From Alphaproteobacteria bacterium (GTDB lineage Bacteria > Pseudomonadota > Alphaproteobacteria > Micropepsales > Micropepsaceae): 5,554 nucleotides of DNA. Position numbers and translations under genes: made by a program. Shown piece after piece: positions 4,976 to 5,554 of the stretch; positions within the stretch are counted from its first letter, which is position 1, and each line of letters begins with the position of its first letter. The stretch spans positions 1 to 5,554 of the forward strand of contig JAFKFF010000280.1 in the NCBI GenBank assembly GCA_017307315.1, in the 5' to 3' direction. A model generated the notes under the pieces. That model was given only the letters and a program-made list of their open reading frames with translations. It was not told where the DNA came from and made no database searches.

Positions 4976-5004
4976 CCTCATGCTTCGACAGGCTCAGCAT
5001 GAGG
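4976..5004. repeat. Short inverted repeat, dispersed intergenic-repeat type
   Basis: CCTCATGCT (4976-4984) and AGCATGAGG (4996-5004) are perfect inverted arms of 9 bp around an 11-nt loop, TCGACAGGCTC. Closely similar short palindromes built on CTTCGACA-GCTCAG are common as dispersed intergenic repeats in proteobacterial genomes, as far as I recall. Only one copy is in the window, so its repeat status rests on that recollection. Confidence 0.55.
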
Positions 5005-5025
5005 AGAAGGGGGCGCTCACGAAAA

Positions 5026-5140
5026 CTCCGGCCCGCCTCCCCCGTGCATGCGAAGCATGCTGATGGGGGAGGTGGTCGTAGCAGCGCTTGGGCGTGCAGG
5101 CGTGAGCCTGCGCGTCCAAGCAAAGCTGCGAAGACCGGAG
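5026..5140. repeat. 115-nt multi-arm palindromic intergenic element
   Basis: CTCCGG (5026-5031) and CCGGAG (5135-5140) close an element with two internal arms. Arm A pairs CCTCCCCC (5036-5043) with GGGGGAGG (5065-5072), and inside it GCATGC (5046-5051) with GCATGC (5055-5060) around GAA. Arm B pairs 5086-5101 with 5106-5121, a 16-bp stem with two G-U wobbles and a GTGA loop, extended by GCAGC (5081-5085) with GCTGC (5125-5129). The result is a three-way-junction shape. On the minus strand it follows the gene ending at 5151 and finishes with GGAGTTTTC, so it could also end that transcript. It does not encode a convincing protein. Confidence 0.6.
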
Positions 5141-5150
5141 GGGGTACGAA

Positions 5151-5554
5151 TTAACGCGGCATGGGGACTGACATGACCTTGCCGGTGCCGCGCTCGGTGA
5201 ACCACAGCGTGTCGCCCGCCGGCTCCACCCCCGTCGGGGTCATCAGCCCGTCCTTCAGGATGGTGACATGGGCGGTGTCGTCCTTGATCGCCAGCGCCGC
5301 GATGGTGCCCGAACCGCCATTGGCCACGAACATCTTTCCGTTCGCGGCACGCATGCCGTCCAGCCCGCGCATCGGCGCGTCGAACCAGATATCGACCGGC
5401 GTGCCGGGCTTTCCGGATGCGTCAACCGGAATGCGGTAGAGCTTGTTGAAGACGACATTGTTCACATAGAGCACGCCATCCAGGAAGGTGAGGCCGTCGA
5501 TGCCGCCCAGAAGCCGGTGCTCCTGGAACAGTTCGGCGTCTTTCGCGCCGGAGG
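5151..5554 (-). CDS. Beta-propeller-like protein, C-terminal part (SMP-30/gluconolactonase or NHL-repeat type; runs off right edge)
   Basis: The frame is open from the right edge to a TAA at 5153-5151, giving the last 133 residues of a protein whose start lies outside the window. It shows repeating four-stranded blade-like units: IDGLTFLDGVLYVNNVVFNKLYRIPV, LDGMRAANGKMFVANGGSGTIAALAI and PTGVEPAGDTLWFTERGTGKVMSVPM. The DG(L/M) plus G-LYV/MFVAN pattern, and the ending on a closing strand, are typical of SMP-30/gluconolactonase-like and NHL-type propellers, which may be lactonases or ligand-binding proteins. No catalytic residues can be judged from this fragment, and I cannot tell whether it is exported. 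GC and codon use match the neighbouring genes. A multi-arm palindrome lies 10 nt beyond the stop and may act as its terminator. Confidence 0.7.
   Translation of the reverse strand, partial: SGAKDAELFQEHRLLGGIDGLTFLDGVLYVNNVVFNKLYRIPVDASGKPGTPVDIWFDAPMRGLDGMRAANGKMFVANGGSGTIAALAIKDDTAHVTILKDGLMTPTGVEPAGDTLWFTERGTGKVMSVPMPR

Larger units (their letters stand above)
4811..5150. other. Gene-free intergenic region of 340 nt
   Basis: No reading frame here has a credible start, ribosome site and family-like sequence. The stretch holds the palindrome-rich upstream region of the second DsrE-like gene (4831-4920), a short inverted repeat (4976-5004) and a multi-arm palindrome (5026-5140). Confidence 0.65.

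Noticed and set aside
5026..5140. tRNA-like cloverleaf
   Set aside because: Only two arms, no T-loop-like GTTC motif, no plausible anticodon arm or acceptor stem of 7 bp; better called a palindromic repeat.
4599..5154. Overlapping plus-strand frames running into the intergenic region
   Set aside because: They are antisense to the DsrE-like gene and cross the palindromic repeats, giving arginine-rich nonsense sequence.

Overview
The window looks like chromosomal DNA of a high-GC alphaproteobacterium. The support is strongly G/C-biased third codon positions, overlapping stop/start gene junctions, and ArsR, ArsC, YnfA and DsrE proteins of proteobacterial type. I cannot assign a genus. From about position 1000 rightward the DNA is uniformly GC-rich. 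Positions 1 to about 1000 are visibly more AT-rich and hold one gene of unknown function and one decayed gene, which suggests accessory or acquired DNA next to a core-like segment.

Layout. (1) 1-625, minus: the N-terminal part of a conserved protein of unknown function, running off the left edge. (2) 742-943, minus: the 3' remnant of a DinB-family gene broken by two frameshifts. (3) 978-1026: promoter, candidate ArsR operator and a strong ribosome site. (4) 1032-2939, plus: a tightly packed four-gene arsenic operon, arsI-arsR-arsC-aqpS, whose junctions overlap or nearly touch. (5) 2980-3006: a strong hairpin between convergent genes. (6) 3015-3560 and 4193-4810, both minus: two paralogous exported DsrE-like proteins, flanking (7) ynfA, plus, 3741-4070. 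A bidirectional terminator lies between ynfA and the second DsrE gene. (8) 4811-5150: a gene-free stretch with several palindromes, a short inverted repeat and a 115-nt multi-arm palindromic element. (9) 5151-5554, minus: the C-terminal part of a beta-propeller-like (SMP-30/NHL type) protein, entering from the right edge.

How the genes work together. ArsC reduces arsenate to arsenite. ArsI is predicted to cleave the carbon-arsenic bond of trivalent methylarsenicals and so also yields arsenite. The aquaglyceroporin offers a downhill exit route for arsenite. ArsR senses trivalent arsenic and probably represses the whole operon from the operator over the -10 element. No ArsB or Acr3 pump is present in the window. 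The two DsrE-like proteins are probably periplasmic and each keep a single cysteine; their function is unknown. The most novel material is the unknown gene at the left edge, the Cys-Cys tails shared by ArsI and ArsR, the paired exported DsrE proteins, and the multi-arm palindrome. I did not see a convincing new multi-gene system.
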